Of a stretch of DNA of 64,000 bases, positions 9,225 to 18,888 are shown piece after piece. The stretch is from Wocania_A spongiicola. Lineage in GTDB: Bacteria; Bacteroidota; Bacteroidia; Flavobacteriales; Flavobacteriaceae. Below the pieces are notes generated by a model. That model did not search any database. It saw only the letters and a program-made list of their open reading frames with translations, and was not told the origin of the DNA. The stretch is from contig NZ_JAMFLZ010000001.1 in the NCBI RefSeq assembly GCF_023502325.1, positions 744,001 to 808,000 of the forward strand. The letters are read 5' to 3'. Every line of letters starts with the position of its first letter. Position 1 is the stretch's first letter. Position numbers and translations under genes: made by a program.

Positions 9225-10847
9225 ATGGTAAGATCAAGAGCAATTAAAACCTTAGTAACTTTATTTTTTGTAATTATTTTTATGGCTTGTTCAAAGCAAA
9301 AAAAGGAGCGGGTAATTAACTTTCCGAAAACTGATTTATCTTTAGAAAACTTTATCCCAAAACCTTTACAAGTAATTCCATCTAATAACGGGTTTGCACT
9401 TGATAAATATACCGCCATATATACTTCTAAAAATGTAGAAGGTTTTGATGAGGTTGGTAAGTTTTTAGCAAAAAAGATTAAAGCAAAAACAAATTTAGAT
9501 GTGCAGGTAAATGTAAATGATCTACCAAGTATTGAAACCGTTATTTATATTAATCAATCTGATAGTATTAATGTTGGAGGTAAAGAAGGGTATCAATTGC
9601 ACATTACTCAAGACTCAATAATTCTAAATTCAAATACAGCAGCAGGTAGTTTTAGGGGCATTCAAACTTTAAGACAGATTATTCCTGAAACAAGTAATGA
9701 TACGCTGGTAGCTGGAACTAAAATATGGACTATCCCAACAGGGAAAATTATTGATAACCCTCAGTTTGAATATAGAGGAAGCATGTTGGATGTGGCACGC
9801 CATTTTTTTAGTGTAGAAGATGTAAAAAAGTATATTGATATTTTGGCATACTATAAGTACAATGTATTGCATTTGCACCTTTCAGATGATCAAGGTTGGC
9901 GTCTTGAAATTAAATCATGGCCTAAACTAACTGAAATAGGAGGAAGTACAGAAGTAGGTGGAGAATCAGGAGGATTTTATACTCAAGAAGATTATACTGA
10001 AATTATTGATTATGCAGCAAAGCATCATATTACAGTTATACCAGAAATTGATATGCCTGGGCACACTAATGCAGCTTCAGTTTCTTACCCGATTTTAAAC
10101 GGAAATGGAAGAAAACTAGAATTGTATCAAGGCACAGAGGTTGGCTTTAGTACGTTTAATACGCGTAAAGACACTGTTTATACTTTTATTGATGATGTAA
10201 TTCGTGAAATAGCAGCGCTTACTCCTGGACCGTATATTCATATTGGTGGAGACGAGAGTCATGTAACTAAAAAGCCAGACTATATATATTTTGTAAATAA
10301 AGTTGAGAAGATTGTTCAAAAATACAACAAACGTATGATTGGATGGGATGAGGTTGCAACTGCAGATATAGATTCAACCTCAATCGCTCAATTTTGGGCT
10401 AGCAAAAAAAACGCTCAAGCTGCTGTAGATAAGGGAATGAAGATAATTATGTCGCCTGCTAAGAAAGCGTATTTAGATATGAAATATGATACACTTTCCA
10501 AACACGGTTTACATTGGGCAGCTTATATTCCTGTAGATACTGCATATATATGGACACCAGAATCTTATGAAGGCATACCAATAAAAAATATTTTGGGGTT
10601 AGAAGCACCACTTTGGTCTGAAACTATTAGTAACATTGAAGAACTCGAATATTTGGCTTTTCCAAGAGCTATTGGTTACTCTGAGCTTAGTTGGACGACT
10701 CAAGAGAATCGAGATTGGGAAAATTACAAAGTGCGATTAGCAAATCAAACACCATTTTTAGACCGTATGAATGTTAAGTACTACCCATCTAAACTTATTG
10801 ATTGGAAGAAAAACAAAAATAAATACAAAAAAATCGACAAGGATTGA
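9225..10847 (+). CDS. Beta-N-acetylhexosaminidase, GH20 lipoprotein
   Basis: This is a 540-residue glycoside hydrolase family 20 enzyme that removes terminal GlcNAc or GalNAc. It has a lipoprotein signal (VIIFMACSKQ), a GH20b-like N-terminal domain (about 40-170), then the catalytic barrel with HLHLSDDQGWRLEIKSWP, PEIDMPGHTNA and the HIGGDES motif carrying the catalytic Asp343-Glu344 pair. Membrane anchoring suits a periplasmic or surface glycan-trimming role. A sulfatase lipoprotein follows 87 bases downstream, so the pair may act on a sulfated amino-sugar polymer (inference). Confidence 0.95.
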   Translation: MVRSRAIKTLVTLFFVIIFMACSKQKKERVINFPKTDLSLENFIPKPLQVIPSNNGFALDKYTAIYTSKNVEGFDEVGKFLAKKIKAKTNLDVQVNVNDLPSIETVIYINQSDSINVGGKEGYQLHITQDSIILNSNTAAGSFRGIQTLRQIIPETSNDTLVAGTKIWTIPTGKIIDNPQFEYRGSMLDVARHFFSVEDVKKYIDILAYYKYNVLHLHLSDDQGWRLEIKSWPKLTEIGGSTEVGGESGGFYTQEDYTEIIDYAAKHHITVIPEIDMPGHTNAASVSYPILNGNGRKLELYQGTEVGFSTFNTRKDTVYTFIDDVIREIAALTPGPYIHIGGDESHVTKKPDYIYFVNKVEKIVQKYNKRMIGWDEVATADIDSTSIAQFWASKKNAQAAVDKGMKIIMSPAKKAYLDMKYDTLSKHGLHWAAYIPVDTAYIWTPESYEGIPIKNILGLEAPLWSETISNIEELEYLAFPRAIGYSELSWTTQENRDWENYKVRLANQTPFLDRMNVKYYPSKLIDWKKNKNKYKKIDKD

Positions 10848-10934
10848 TAAGCTAATTCGATAGAAATTAAGTCTTTTTGGGTTAGTTTAGTTTCTATGCT
10901 GTAAATACTTCTATAAATTAAAAGTATTAATATA

Positions 10935-12380
10935 ATGAAGAGAAGTAAATCATTATTGATTATTTGTTTGGTTATACCAATCCTATTAATATCAAGTTGT
11001 AAAAAAGCATTAGTTGAAAAAAAACCAAACATACTTTTAATTTGTGTTGATGATCTTCGTCCAGAGTTAAAGAGCTTTGGTGCAGAATATATAATATCCC
11101 CAAACATTGATAAGCTTGCAGACAAAGGAGTTTCCTTTCAAAGACATTATGTTAATTCGCCAAGTTGTGGACCATCGCGTTATACATTATTAACTGGTAA
11201 ATATGGAGCTTCGGGTAACAATGCTCTTTTTTTACGCTCAAGAAAAATATTAAAAGGAGAACAGGTTGACCCAAGTATGCCAGAATGGTTTAAAAATCAA
11301 GGATATACAACAATATCAGTTGGAAAAGTATCTCATCACCCAGGAGGAAGAGGGGGAGTGAATTGGAATGATAGTACTATTATTGAAATACCTAATGGCT
11401 GGGATAAGCATATTATGCCAGTTGCAGAATGGGAGCATCCACGGGGAATGATGCACGGGTTAGCACATGGAGAAATTCGCGTAAAGTCTAGTGAAATGGA
11501 TGTTTTTCAATCCGTAGATGGTGATGATAATATCTACCCTGATGGTGCCATTACTGAAGAGGCATTAAAGCAATTAAAAAGGCTTACAACTTATGATGAA
11601 AAACCATTTTTTCTTGCAGTAGGCTTTATTAAACCACATTTACCCTTTGGAGCACCCAAAGCTTATTTGGACAAATATGAAGATGCTGAATTTCCTGATA
11701 TAAAGCATTCTAATAAACCAATAGGAAAGACTACATGGCATAATTCAGGAGAATTTAAGCAATATAATAGATGGGGGAAAGACCCAAATAATGATGGCCT
11801 ATTTGCTGATGAGGTTAGACGGCATTATGCAGCTTGTGTTAGTTACGCCGATGCCCAAGTTGGAAAAGTTCTTGAAGAATTAAAACGAACTGGAGCAGAT
11901 AAAAATACTATAGTTATTCTTTGGGGCGACCATGGATGGCATTTAGGTGAGCATGCTATATGGGGTAAGCATAGCTTGTTTGAGGAGTCGTTGCATGCTC
12001 CTTTGATAATTCATGATCCTAGAATTAAAAAGAAAGGTTTTAAAACCAATGCTATTGTAGAAACCCTTGATGTTTTTCCAACTTTATGTGAGCTAACCGG
12101 ATTAGACATACCTAATTTCACCCAAGGTGTTTCGTTAAAAAAAGTTTTAGAAGAGAAAGATTCAGTTGGTCATATTGCCTTAGCATATAACAATTATGCA
12201 GCCACTTTAAGAACCTCAACACATAGATTGGTGCTTCATAAAGACGGCTTTGTGGAATTATATGATCATTCTACGAATGAAAAAGAAACTAACAATATAG
12301 CTTATGATTATCCAGAATTAGTTGAAAAATTAAAACAAGAGCTACAGATTAAATTAGATAAAAAAACCAAGGAGATTTAA
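10935..12380 (+). CDS. Sulfatase, iduronate-2-sulfatase-like lipoprotein
   Basis: This is a 481-residue type I sulfatase. The formylglycine motif is Cys78-Gly-Pro80-Ser81-Arg82 in NSPSCGPSRYTLLTGKYG, so a maturase is needed for activity. Metal-binding residues are visible in LICVDDLRPEL near the N-terminus and LWGDHGWHLGEHAIWGKHS near 330-348. The pattern VDDLRPEL...TPNID-like and FLAVGFIKPHLPFGAP resembles iduronate-2-sulfatases. The signal peptide ends in a lipobox (ILLISSC, Cys22). It follows a GH20 hexosaminidase on the same strand; the true substrate is unproved. Its stop overlaps the stop of the convergent GT2 gene by 4 bases. Confidence 0.92.
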   Translation: MKRSKSLLIICLVIPILLISSCKKALVEKKPNILLICVDDLRPELKSFGAEYIISPNIDKLADKGVSFQRHYVNSPSCGPSRYTLLTGKYGASGNNALFLRSRKILKGEQVDPSMPEWFKNQGYTTISVGKVSHHPGGRGGVNWNDSTIIEIPNGWDKHIMPVAEWEHPRGMMHGLAHGEIRVKSSEMDVFQSVDGDDNIYPDGAITEEALKQLKRLTTYDEKPFFLAVGFIKPHLPFGAPKAYLDKYEDAEFPDIKHSNKPIGKTTWHNSGEFKQYNRWGKDPNNDGLFADEVRRHYAACVSYADAQVGKVLEELKRTGADKNTIVILWGDHGWHLGEHAIWGKHSLFEESLHAPLIIHDPRIKKKGFKTNAIVETLDVFPTLCELTGLDIPNFTQGVSLKKVLEEKDSVGHIALAYNNYAATLRTSTHRLVLHKDGFVELYDHSTNEKETNNIAYDYPELVEKLKQELQIKLDKKTKEI

Positions 12381-13867
12381 ACTTTAGAAGTTAGCGATTT
12401 AATAAAAACATAACCAAAGCCTAAAAATAGCATGAGGTGAAAAGGGAACAATCCAAAATCACCACCTTGGTCGCCTACTACAAATGCGCTATACATACCA
12501 AAGGCGAAATAAAGCATTAAAAGACCTTCAAAAATAACGTGTATAGAAACTGTTTTTTTTAGGTATTTATTCTTTTTCCAACCATCTTTTATAGTACTAA
12601 TATTAAATTTAGGTGTACGTACAAATTCGCTTTTCTTCCCCAGATGGCCTTCTAAAACAGCAATGGAATTGTGCAATGAAAAACCCATGGCTATTGAGAA
12701 AAACACAAAAAACATCCCTATATAATTCATAAAATTTTTAATACCACCACCATACATTTTTCTGTACATGATCCAATAGCATATAAAAAATATTAAGGTG
12801 CTTATTACAAAAAAGCTCATGACATAAAAATAGAGTTTTAAATGAGCATACTCGTTTTTAATGTACAACATTGGGATACTTAATACAGCAACAATAAGGA
12901 TGTTTAAAAACATAGTGCTATTTAATAAATGAAGTAAACCATGAACTTTTGTTTTAGATGAAATGTTTTTATTTTTTAATACTTTCCACATCATCTTTCT
13001 AAAGTTTTCTGCGCCACCTTTATTCCATCTAAATTGTTGCGAACGTGCTGCACTTATAACTATAGGAAGTTCTGCTGGAGTTTCAACATCTTCAAGATAC
13101 TTAAATTTCCAGTTTTTTAATTGTGCACGGTAACTTAAATCTAAATCTTCAGTTAGAGTGTCTCCTTCCCAGTTCCCAGCATCAATAATACAGGTCTTTC
13201 TCCAAACCCCTGCAGTTCCGTTAAAGTTGATAAAATGACCTTTACTATTTCTACCTACTTGTTCAAGCGTAAAATGCGCATCTAAAGCAAATGCTTGAAT
13301 TTTAGTTAACACTGAATAGTTACGATTGATGTGACCCCAACGTGTTTGTACAACACCTATGTTTTCGTCTTTAAAATATGGGACGGTACGTTTTAGCCAA
13401 TCTTTTTTTGGTAAAAAATCTGAATCGAAAATGGCAATAAATTCCCCCTTTGCAGTTTTTAAACCTTCTTTAAGTGCTCCAGCTTTAAACCCTTTTCTAT
13501 CAGTTCTAGTAATATGTTGTATGTCTAAACCTTTGGTTTGAAGCCTATTGATATGCCTCTTAGTCGTTTCAACTGTTTCATCAGTTGAGTCATCTAAAAC
13601 TTGAATTTCTAATTTGCTTTTTGGATAATCTATTTTAGCAATATTATCAAGCAAACGCTCCATAACATACATTTCATTGTAAACAGGTAATTGTATAGTT
13701 ACAAAAGGGATTTCGTCTGGATTTGATAAATCGTAAGACTCACAAGAAGCGTTGTTTTTTTTAGAAGATAAATAATTGAATAGTAAGTTTAATTGCGCCA
13801 ACGCATACATAAATATAAGTAATAGCGCTATAGTGTATACTACTATGATTATTGTGTCTAGAATCAT
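12377..13867 (-). CDS. GT2 glycosyltransferase, cellulose-synthase-like, membrane
   Basis: This is a 496-residue processive-type GT2. One N-terminal membrane segment is followed by a cytoplasmic catalytic domain with LDDSTDET, FDSDFLP (DxD), LTEDLDLSYR (the TED base) and QQFRWNKGGAENF (the Q-x-x-RW motif), then four or five C-terminal membrane segments. The D, DxD, TED, QxxRW set is that of cellulose/mannan synthase-like enzymes that polymerise and export a sugar chain or glycosylate a lipid. The ATG overlaps the stop of the upstream GT2 gene by 4 bases, so they are coupled. It is the last gene of a five-gene minus-strand operon. Confidence 0.9.
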   Translation of the reverse strand: MILDTIIIVVYTIALLLIFMYALAQLNLLFNYLSSKKNNASCESYDLSNPDEIPFVTIQLPVYNEMYVMERLLDNIAKIDYPKSKLEIQVLDDSTDETVETTKRHINRLQTKGLDIQHITRTDRKGFKAGALKEGLKTAKGEFIAIFDSDFLPKKDWLKRTVPYFKDENIGVVQTRWGHINRNYSVLTKIQAFALDAHFTLEQVGRNSKGHFINFNGTAGVWRKTCIIDAGNWEGDTLTEDLDLSYRAQLKNWKFKYLEDVETPAELPIVISAARSQQFRWNKGGAENFRKMMWKVLKNKNISSKTKVHGLLHLLNSTMFLNILIVAVLSIPMLYIKNEYAHLKLYFYVMSFFVISTLIFFICYWIMYRKMYGGGIKNFMNYIGMFFVFFSIAMGFSLHNSIAVLEGHLGKKSEFVRTPKFNISTIKDGWKKNKYLKKTVSIHVIFEGLLMLYFAFGMYSAFVVGDQGGDFGLFPFHLMLFLGFGYVFIKSLTSKV

Positions 13868-14556
13868 TTTTTAATACTGTATTTAAAAATCCAACCTAAA
13901 ATTTTTAAGCCTGCAAATATAGCACCTTTTACCGTACCAGATACTTTTGAGACACCAATTCTGTTTCTGTAATTTACTGGTATTTCGATATATGTAAGTT
14001 TTTGTTTTAATGCTTTTAGTTGCATTTCTACCGTCCAACCATAGGTTTTGTCTTCCATGTTTAAAGCCAAAAGCTTATTATATTTAATAGCTCTAAACGG
14101 GCCAAGATCAGTGAATTTCGCTCTAAAAAATAAAGTCATTAAAGTAGTTGCTAGCCAATTTCCAAAAATTTGAGGAAACGTCATAGAACCTTGTTCTCTA
14201 AGTCGCTTAACTCGAGCTCCTATTACAAAATCTATATTATCTTTAATAATTGGATTTACAATTTTGGTTAATTCTTCAGGATAATCACTATAATCCCCAT
14301 CTAAAAATACAATAATGTCTGGTTTCTCATTTTGATTTGCAATGTAATCCATCCCTTTTAAACAAGCATATCCATAACCTTTTCTTGTTTCTAATAATAC
14401 TGTAGCTCCCGCTTTTTTTGCATTCATTTCGGTATCATCAGATGAGTTGTTACTAACTACAATAACTTCATCAACTATATTTGGAATATCATTAATTACA
14501 TGCGTAATGGAGTCTGCTTCATTATAAGCAGGGATTATGACTTTTATATGTGTCAT
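13864..14556 (-). CDS. GT2 glycosyltransferase, polyprenol-phosphate sugar synthase-like
   Basis: This is a 230-residue cytoplasmic GT-A enzyme of family 2. IPAYNEADSI opens the nucleotide-binding half, FLDGDYSDYPEE holds the DxD-like metal site, and IEIPVNYRNRIGVSKVSG closes the domain, as in dolichyl/undecaprenyl-phosphate mannose or glucose synthases. It has no transmembrane tail. Such an enzyme could supply a lipid-linked sugar to membrane GTs. It overlaps both neighbours by 4 bases (MORN-repeat gene upstream, processive GT2 downstream), which is strong evidence of one transcript. Confidence 0.88.
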   Translation of the reverse strand: MTHIKVIIPAYNEADSITHVINDIPNIVDEVIVVSNNSSDDTEMNAKKAGATVLLETRKGYGYACLKGMDYIANQNEKPDIIVFLDGDYSDYPEELTKIVNPIIKDNIDFVIGARVKRLREQGSMTFPQIFGNWLATTLMTLFFRAKFTDLGPFRAIKYNKLLALNMEDKTYGWTVEMQLKALKQKLTYIEIPVNYRNRIGVSKVSGTVKGAIFAGLKILGWIFKYSIKK

Positions 14557-15023
14557 TGTAGGTCTAATAAATTATTTTCTTTTTTGAATGTTTTTAAATC
14601 TGTCCATTCTTTAATTTTTTTTCCTGCTTTAAATTTAGCTGCTGAAATAAGTTTTTCATTTTTGTACATTAAACAATAACCATTTTTCTGGTTGTGTTTA
14701 AGTTGGCATTTGTGATTAACTTTTTCCATATCATCATAGAATAACCACCAATTTGACTTTTCACCTTTTTTAAAATGCCCTTCACTTTTTTTAGTACCAT
14801 TTGCGGAGTAAAAATACCAATATTTTATAGGTTTATTTGTTGAATAATGCCCTTCTTTTTTGATAAGCCCATTTTTGTAATAGAATTTCCAGTAACCTGT
14901 TTTTTGATTATTTTTTATCCAACCTTCGGATTTTAGATTACCATTATCAAAATAACTTTTTTGATAACTTTTTTGACCATAGGAAAGCGAGGAAAACAAT
15001 AAGAATACAATTAAATAGCGCAT
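14553..15023 (-). CDS. Secreted MORN-repeat protein (YwqK-like)
   Basis: This is a 156-residue protein with a signal peptide (MRYLIVFLLFSSLSYG, cleavage before QKS). It then carries about four or five tandem MORN-type repeats with the pattern G-x-W-x-(F/Y)-Y-x-x-G-x-x-K-x-E-G-x-(F/Y), for example GYWKFYYKNG and YWYFYSANGTKKSEGHF. Proteins with this repeat are often labelled YwqK-family antitoxin, but the export signal makes a toxin-antitoxin role doubtful; a structural or binding role in the envelope is more likely. It overlaps the Fe-S protein gene by one base and the GT2 gene by four. Confidence 0.85.
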   Translation of the reverse strand: MRYLIVFLLFSSLSYGQKSYQKSYFDNGNLKSEGWIKNNQKTGYWKFYYKNGLIKKEGHYSTNKPIKYWYFYSANGTKKSEGHFKKGEKSNWWLFYDDMEKVNHKCQLKHNQKNGYCLMYKNEKLISAAKFKAGKKIKEWTDLKTFKKENNLLDLQ

Positions 15024-16603
15024 TATTTTTGATTTACCAAATCCATTAAGTTAACATCATTACCCAATAAAACATCAGTAGGATTAATACGTCCTTTTCC
15101 TGGTCCGTTTTCTAATTTTAAAACACCTCTTGGGCAAACTGCAGAACAAATACCGCACCCTACACAACTTGCTCTTACTATGTTTTCGCCTTTTTGAGCA
15201 TAGGCTCTCACGTCGATTCCTTGTTCACAATAGGTAGAGCAATTTCCACAAGAAATACATTGTCCGCCATTAGTTGTAATTCTAAATCGTGATTTAAAGC
15301 GTTGGACAAGCCCCATGTAAGCAGCTAAAGGACAGCCAAAACGACACCATACCCGATTTCCGAAAATAGGATAGAACCCTGTACCAATAACACCTGCGAA
15401 TATCGAACCAATTAAAAAGCCATAAATATCTTGAATTGTCTGTGTTTTAATCCCTAATACTGCATCTGCTCCAGAAAAATAAGCATACAAGGTAAACCCA
15501 GTCATGACTAATGCAAAAACTAAAACACCATGAACTAGCCAGCGTTCTAGTTTCCATGCTTTAACAGATTTGTCTGATAACTGTCTATAAGGATCTCCTA
15601 AGGTTTCAGCTAAACCGCCACAACCACAAACCCAAGAACAGTACCACCGTTTTCCAAAGAAATATACCATTAGTGGTACAATAACTAAAGTTAGGATAAT
15701 TCCCCAAATAAGAATGAATAGTCCAAAACCGCCACTTGCAATAAGTTCGTCTAAATTCCATTTAAAAAAGAAATCGTAATCTAAAGGAAATGCATTTTTA
15801 AAATCATACCATGGTTTTTCAAAACGCACTAAAATTTCTGGAATTAAAAAAGCAAAGACAATTTGAAAGAATAGAACTGAAGTTGTTCGTAATACTTGAT
15901 ATTTGTTATGGCGATATTTTATATACATTCGAATGGCCATAACTGTCATTACAGTACAATATAAAAAGCCATACAAAAACCATTGGCTTGCTGGGTTCCC
16001 ACTTAAACTTTTGCTAATTGGGTCTACAAGGTAAACCCAATTTACAATATAATCTGGCCTAAAATACAGTAAAATATAAAAGCCAACTAGAAAGATAAAA
16101 GCAAACCAGCCAATCCATCCTCTATTAGTTGATGCACTATGAAATATGCCATTATTTTTTATTCCTGCTGGTCCTAAAGTTATCACGTTAGGAATAATAA
16201 ACATAAGTGACCCTATAATACCTAAACCGAATGTTAGCCACCAGAATAGTCCTTTGTTTTCTTTTATTGGACTAACTCCAGCACTTTTAGCTATTTCGTA
16301 AGCAAAACTATGAGGCTTGCTCCAAATTACTTTATCCCATTCGTTATTTTGCTTATGCATTTCATTTGCTGTTTCTAAAGCAGATGTGATTTTTGAAGAA
16401 AATGTAAATGGGTTAGAAAATCCTTTATCAACAACATTAGATTTTAAATCATTGATAAAGAGTTCGCTTTTAATACCTCTGTTAGATATTGTTTCATCTA
16501 ACAATTGTGGAGTAATTTCATATTTACCAATAAATATGAGCGAAATAAATATAGCAAGACCTGTTAAAAATAAACCAAGCCCTATTTTTTGAATGTTTTT
16601 CAT
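15023..16603 (-). CDS. Membrane-bound 4Fe-4S protein, NosR/CcoG/NapH-like
   Basis: This is a 526-residue polytopic membrane protein with six or more hydrophobic segments. It has the juxtamembrane Cys motifs of NapH/NosR/CcoG proteins (WYCSWVCGCGG and VWCRFGCPLAA) and two C-terminal 4Fe-4S motifs (CISCGNCSTYC and CVGCGICSAVCPRG). An N-terminal domain of about 100 residues lies between the first two membrane segments. It should pass electrons between the quinone pool or a cytoplasmic donor and another redox partner. It lies 7 bases after the FAD oxidoreductase gene, the obvious candidate donor. No denitrification genes are present nearby, so the NosR name is structural only. Confidence 0.85.
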   Translation of the reverse strand: MKNIQKIGLGLFLTGLAIFISLIFIGKYEITPQLLDETISNRGIKSELFINDLKSNVVDKGFSNPFTFSSKITSALETANEMHKQNNEWDKVIWSKPHSFAYEIAKSAGVSPIKENKGLFWWLTFGLGIIGSLMFIIPNVITLGPAGIKNNGIFHSASTNRGWIGWFAFIFLVGFYILLYFRPDYIVNWVYLVDPISKSLSGNPASQWFLYGFLYCTVMTVMAIRMYIKYRHNKYQVLRTTSVLFFQIVFAFLIPEILVRFEKPWYDFKNAFPLDYDFFFKWNLDELIASGGFGLFILIWGIILTLVIVPLMVYFFGKRWYCSWVCGCGGLAETLGDPYRQLSDKSVKAWKLERWLVHGVLVFALVMTGFTLYAYFSGADAVLGIKTQTIQDIYGFLIGSIFAGVIGTGFYPIFGNRVWCRFGCPLAAYMGLVQRFKSRFRITTNGGQCISCGNCSTYCEQGIDVRAYAQKGENIVRASCVGCGICSAVCPRGVLKLENGPGKGRINPTDVLLGNDVNLMDLVNQK

Positions 16604-16610
16604 GATCTAT

Positions 16611-17954
16611 TTATGAAGTTTGGAAAATACGTTTCCAACTTTTCTTTTTAAGTTGAATATTAGTGTTGTTTTCTTGATTGAATTTGGCAACGATTTCAGG
16701 CTCGTAAAGCTTATAAAATTCAGGGTCAAAATTAGCATCTGATAGATGTTCTAAAACATAATCTATTGAGCGTTTTTCGGTTAAAACTTTGTCAAAAAAC
16801 TCATGACGCATTCTAATTCCGAAATTATTGATACCTATAAACTCTCGTGTATTTTTATCGTAGTTTATGTGAATACACTTTTTCCCATCTTCGTGCTCCC
16901 AATAAAAGCGAGCTTCATTATCTTTTGGTTGTGCCCAAACCCAACCATAGGTTTGATATTCAATATCTATAAATTTTGCTGAGTTAAACCAATGCCCAGG
17001 CTTGTATTCGATACGATTGTCACAAATGGTTTGAGCAACAGTTTCTCCCATCATCCTTCCGGTATACCAAACAGCTTCAATGGGTCTGCGTTGGTCTATT
17101 GCCTCATGCTGTTCTGCACAATCACCAATAGCATAAATGTCAGGAATGTTAGTTTCTAAAAAGCGATTTACTTTTACACCGCGATTAGTATCAATTTCAG
17201 AATCTTTAATAAAATCGATATTTGGAGAAACTCCAGCTGTTAATCCAACTACACTACATTCAATTTCTTCACCAGTTTCCGCAATAATTATAGATTTAAC
17301 TTTGCCGTTTTTATCTGCTTTAATTTCTTTTAAATTAACACCTAATCGTAAATCAATACCATTTTCTAATATTTCTCTGTTAATCATAGCACTTTCTCCT
17401 TCAGGTAAAACACCATTCCAAAAGCTAGATTCTCTAACTAAAAAAGTAACCGGGATATGACGAGAATGTAACATTTCTGCTAATTCAATACCAATTAAGC
17501 CACCACCAACAATTACTGCACGTTTACACACTTTATTATTAGGAGCATATTCTTCGAGATTATCCAAATCTTGTTTGTGGTACATACCCATAACACCATT
17601 TAAATCTTGACCTGGCCATCCAAATTTATTTGGTTTACTTCCAGTAGCAATTACTAATTTATCGTATTGTAATGCGTCGCCATTTGCAAAATGCAAGGTT
17701 TTACTTTTAGTTTCAACAGTCTTTACATAGCCTTTCTTGAGCTCTATTCTGTTTTTTTTCCAGAACCAAGACTCGTAAGGTTGCGTGTGTTCAAACTTCA
17801 TATGACCCATGTATACATACATAAGTGCCGTTCGAGAAAAGAAATAATCGGTTTCTGCAGATACTATGGTAATTTTTTTATCAGAAAGTTTTCTTATATG
17901 CCTTGCTGTTGTAACACCAGAAATTCCGTTTCCTATAATAACAATGTGTTCCAT
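16611..17954 (-). CDS. NAD(P)/FAD-dependent oxidoreductase (pyridine nucleotide-disulfide type)
   Basis: This is a 447-residue flavoprotein of the class that includes NirB-type and rubredoxin/ferredoxin reductases. It has the FAD motif VIIGNGISGVTTARHIR (5-21), ATGSKPN, the NAD(P)-binding motif AVIVGGGLIGIELAEML (about 147-163) and the second FAD motif IYAIGDCAEQ (about 271-280). A C-terminal extension of about 120 residues is rich in aromatic and charged residues (YWEHEDGKKCIHINYD). As first gene of the operon with a membrane Fe-S protein next, it probably feeds electrons from NAD(P)H into it (inference). Confidence 0.88.
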   Translation of the reverse strand: MEHIVIIGNGISGVTTARHIRKLSDKKITIVSAETDYFFSRTALMYVYMGHMKFEHTQPYESWFWKKNRIELKKGYVKTVETKSKTLHFANGDALQYDKLVIATGSKPNKFGWPGQDLNGVMGMYHKQDLDNLEEYAPNNKVCKRAVIVGGGLIGIELAEMLHSRHIPVTFLVRESSFWNGVLPEGESAMINREILENGIDLRLGVNLKEIKADKNGKVKSIIIAETGEEIECSVVGLTAGVSPNIDFIKDSEIDTNRGVKVNRFLETNIPDIYAIGDCAEQHEAIDQRRPIEAVWYTGRMMGETVAQTICDNRIEYKPGHWFNSAKFIDIEYQTYGWVWAQPKDNEARFYWEHEDGKKCIHINYDKNTREFIGINNFGIRMRHEFFDKVLTEKRSIDYVLEHLSDANFDPEFYKLYEPEIVAKFNQENNTNIQLKKKSWKRIFQTS

Positions 17955-18159
17955 GATTTTGTTAGTTATGCTGTATTAGGTCGAAGTTAAAGATAATAAC
18001 TTAACTTAAGCTTATTAATTTAGAATAGCTATAAATTGAAATTGTATTGTAAGGATTTAAAGATTTTAAAGACGCCAAAAACTTTTTTTATCAATGTAAG
18101 CTATCTAACATTTTATACGACCTAGGAGTTATTACTTTGCAAATGATAAATTGAATCAA

Positions 18160-18873
18160 ATGAAAAAACAAATAATAATATTAGTAATAATTTTAGTTAG
18201 CACTAAAGGGTTTTCGCAAGATGTGAATGTCTTTTTCAATAAAACTAATACTTTTTTTGAAACTTATGTTAGTAATGGTAAAGTCGCTTATTCTAAAGTT
18301 TATGAAAACCAAGAAGGCTTAAATGAGTTGTTAAATCTTGCTGAAGCTATTTCGGTTTCAAAGAATGATGCAAAAAATTATCAAGCTTTTTGGATTAATG
18401 CTTATAACTTATCTGTCATAAAAGGAATTATCGAAAATTATCCAACTAATTCTCCATTAGATAATGCTGGTTTTTTTGATAAAACTAAGTATAGTTTAGC
18501 AGGAAAAAATATCACACTAAATGATATTGAGCATAAATTATTAAGAGCTCAGTTTAATGATGCACGCTTTCATTTTGTATTAGTTTGTGGCGCAGTTGGG
18601 TGCCCTCCATTAATAAATAAAGCTTATTTACCAGATACGTTAGATGCGCAATTAGAGACGCAAACTAAAAAAGCTATTAACGGAGATTTTTTAAGAGTAA
18701 ACACTAAAAAGAAACGTGTTCAAGCTTCACAAATTATGGAATGGTATAAAGGTGATTTTACTATGAAGGGTGAATCTGAAATCGATTTTATTAATAAATA
18801 CAGAACTGAAAAATTAGAAGGAAAGTATAAACTAAGCTATTTTCCATATGATTGGAAATTAAACAAACAATAA
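18160..18873 (+). CDS. Secreted DUF547 protein
   Basis: This encodes 237 residues from the ATG at 18160 (a TTG three codons earlier is less likely). The signal peptide MKKQIIILVIILVSTKGFSQ is followed by a DUF547 domain with the conserved NAYNLSVIKGIIENYP, LNDIEHKLLR and FHFVLVCGAVGCPPL segments; the Cys-x-x-x-Gly-Cys-Pro motif is intact. The family resembles papain/transglutaminase-like folds but has no proven activity. It lies 15 bases before an outer-membrane protein gene and is likely cotranscribed with it. A second DUF547 gene is at 25948-26847. Confidence 0.9.
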   Translation: MKKQIIILVIILVSTKGFSQDVNVFFNKTNTFFETYVSNGKVAYSKVYENQEGLNELLNLAEAISVSKNDAKNYQAFWINAYNLSVIKGIIENYPTNSPLDNAGFFDKTKYSLAGKNITLNDIEHKLLRAQFNDARFHFVLVCGAVGCPPLINKAYLPDTLDAQLETQTKKAINGDFLRVNTKKKRVQASQIMEWYKGDFTMKGESEIDFINKYRTEKLEGKYKLSYFPYDWKLNKQ

Positions 18874-18888
18874 AAAAGTAAATTAAGA

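Noticed and set aside
14553..15023. A YwqK-type antitoxin of a toxin-antitoxin pair
   Set aside because: The protein has a signal peptide and no toxin-like partner; the MORN repeats alone explain the similarity.
15023..16603. A nitrous-oxide reductase regulator (nosR) as part of denitrification
   Set aside because: Motifs are shared with NapH/CcoG proteins and no nosZ or other denitrification gene is present.
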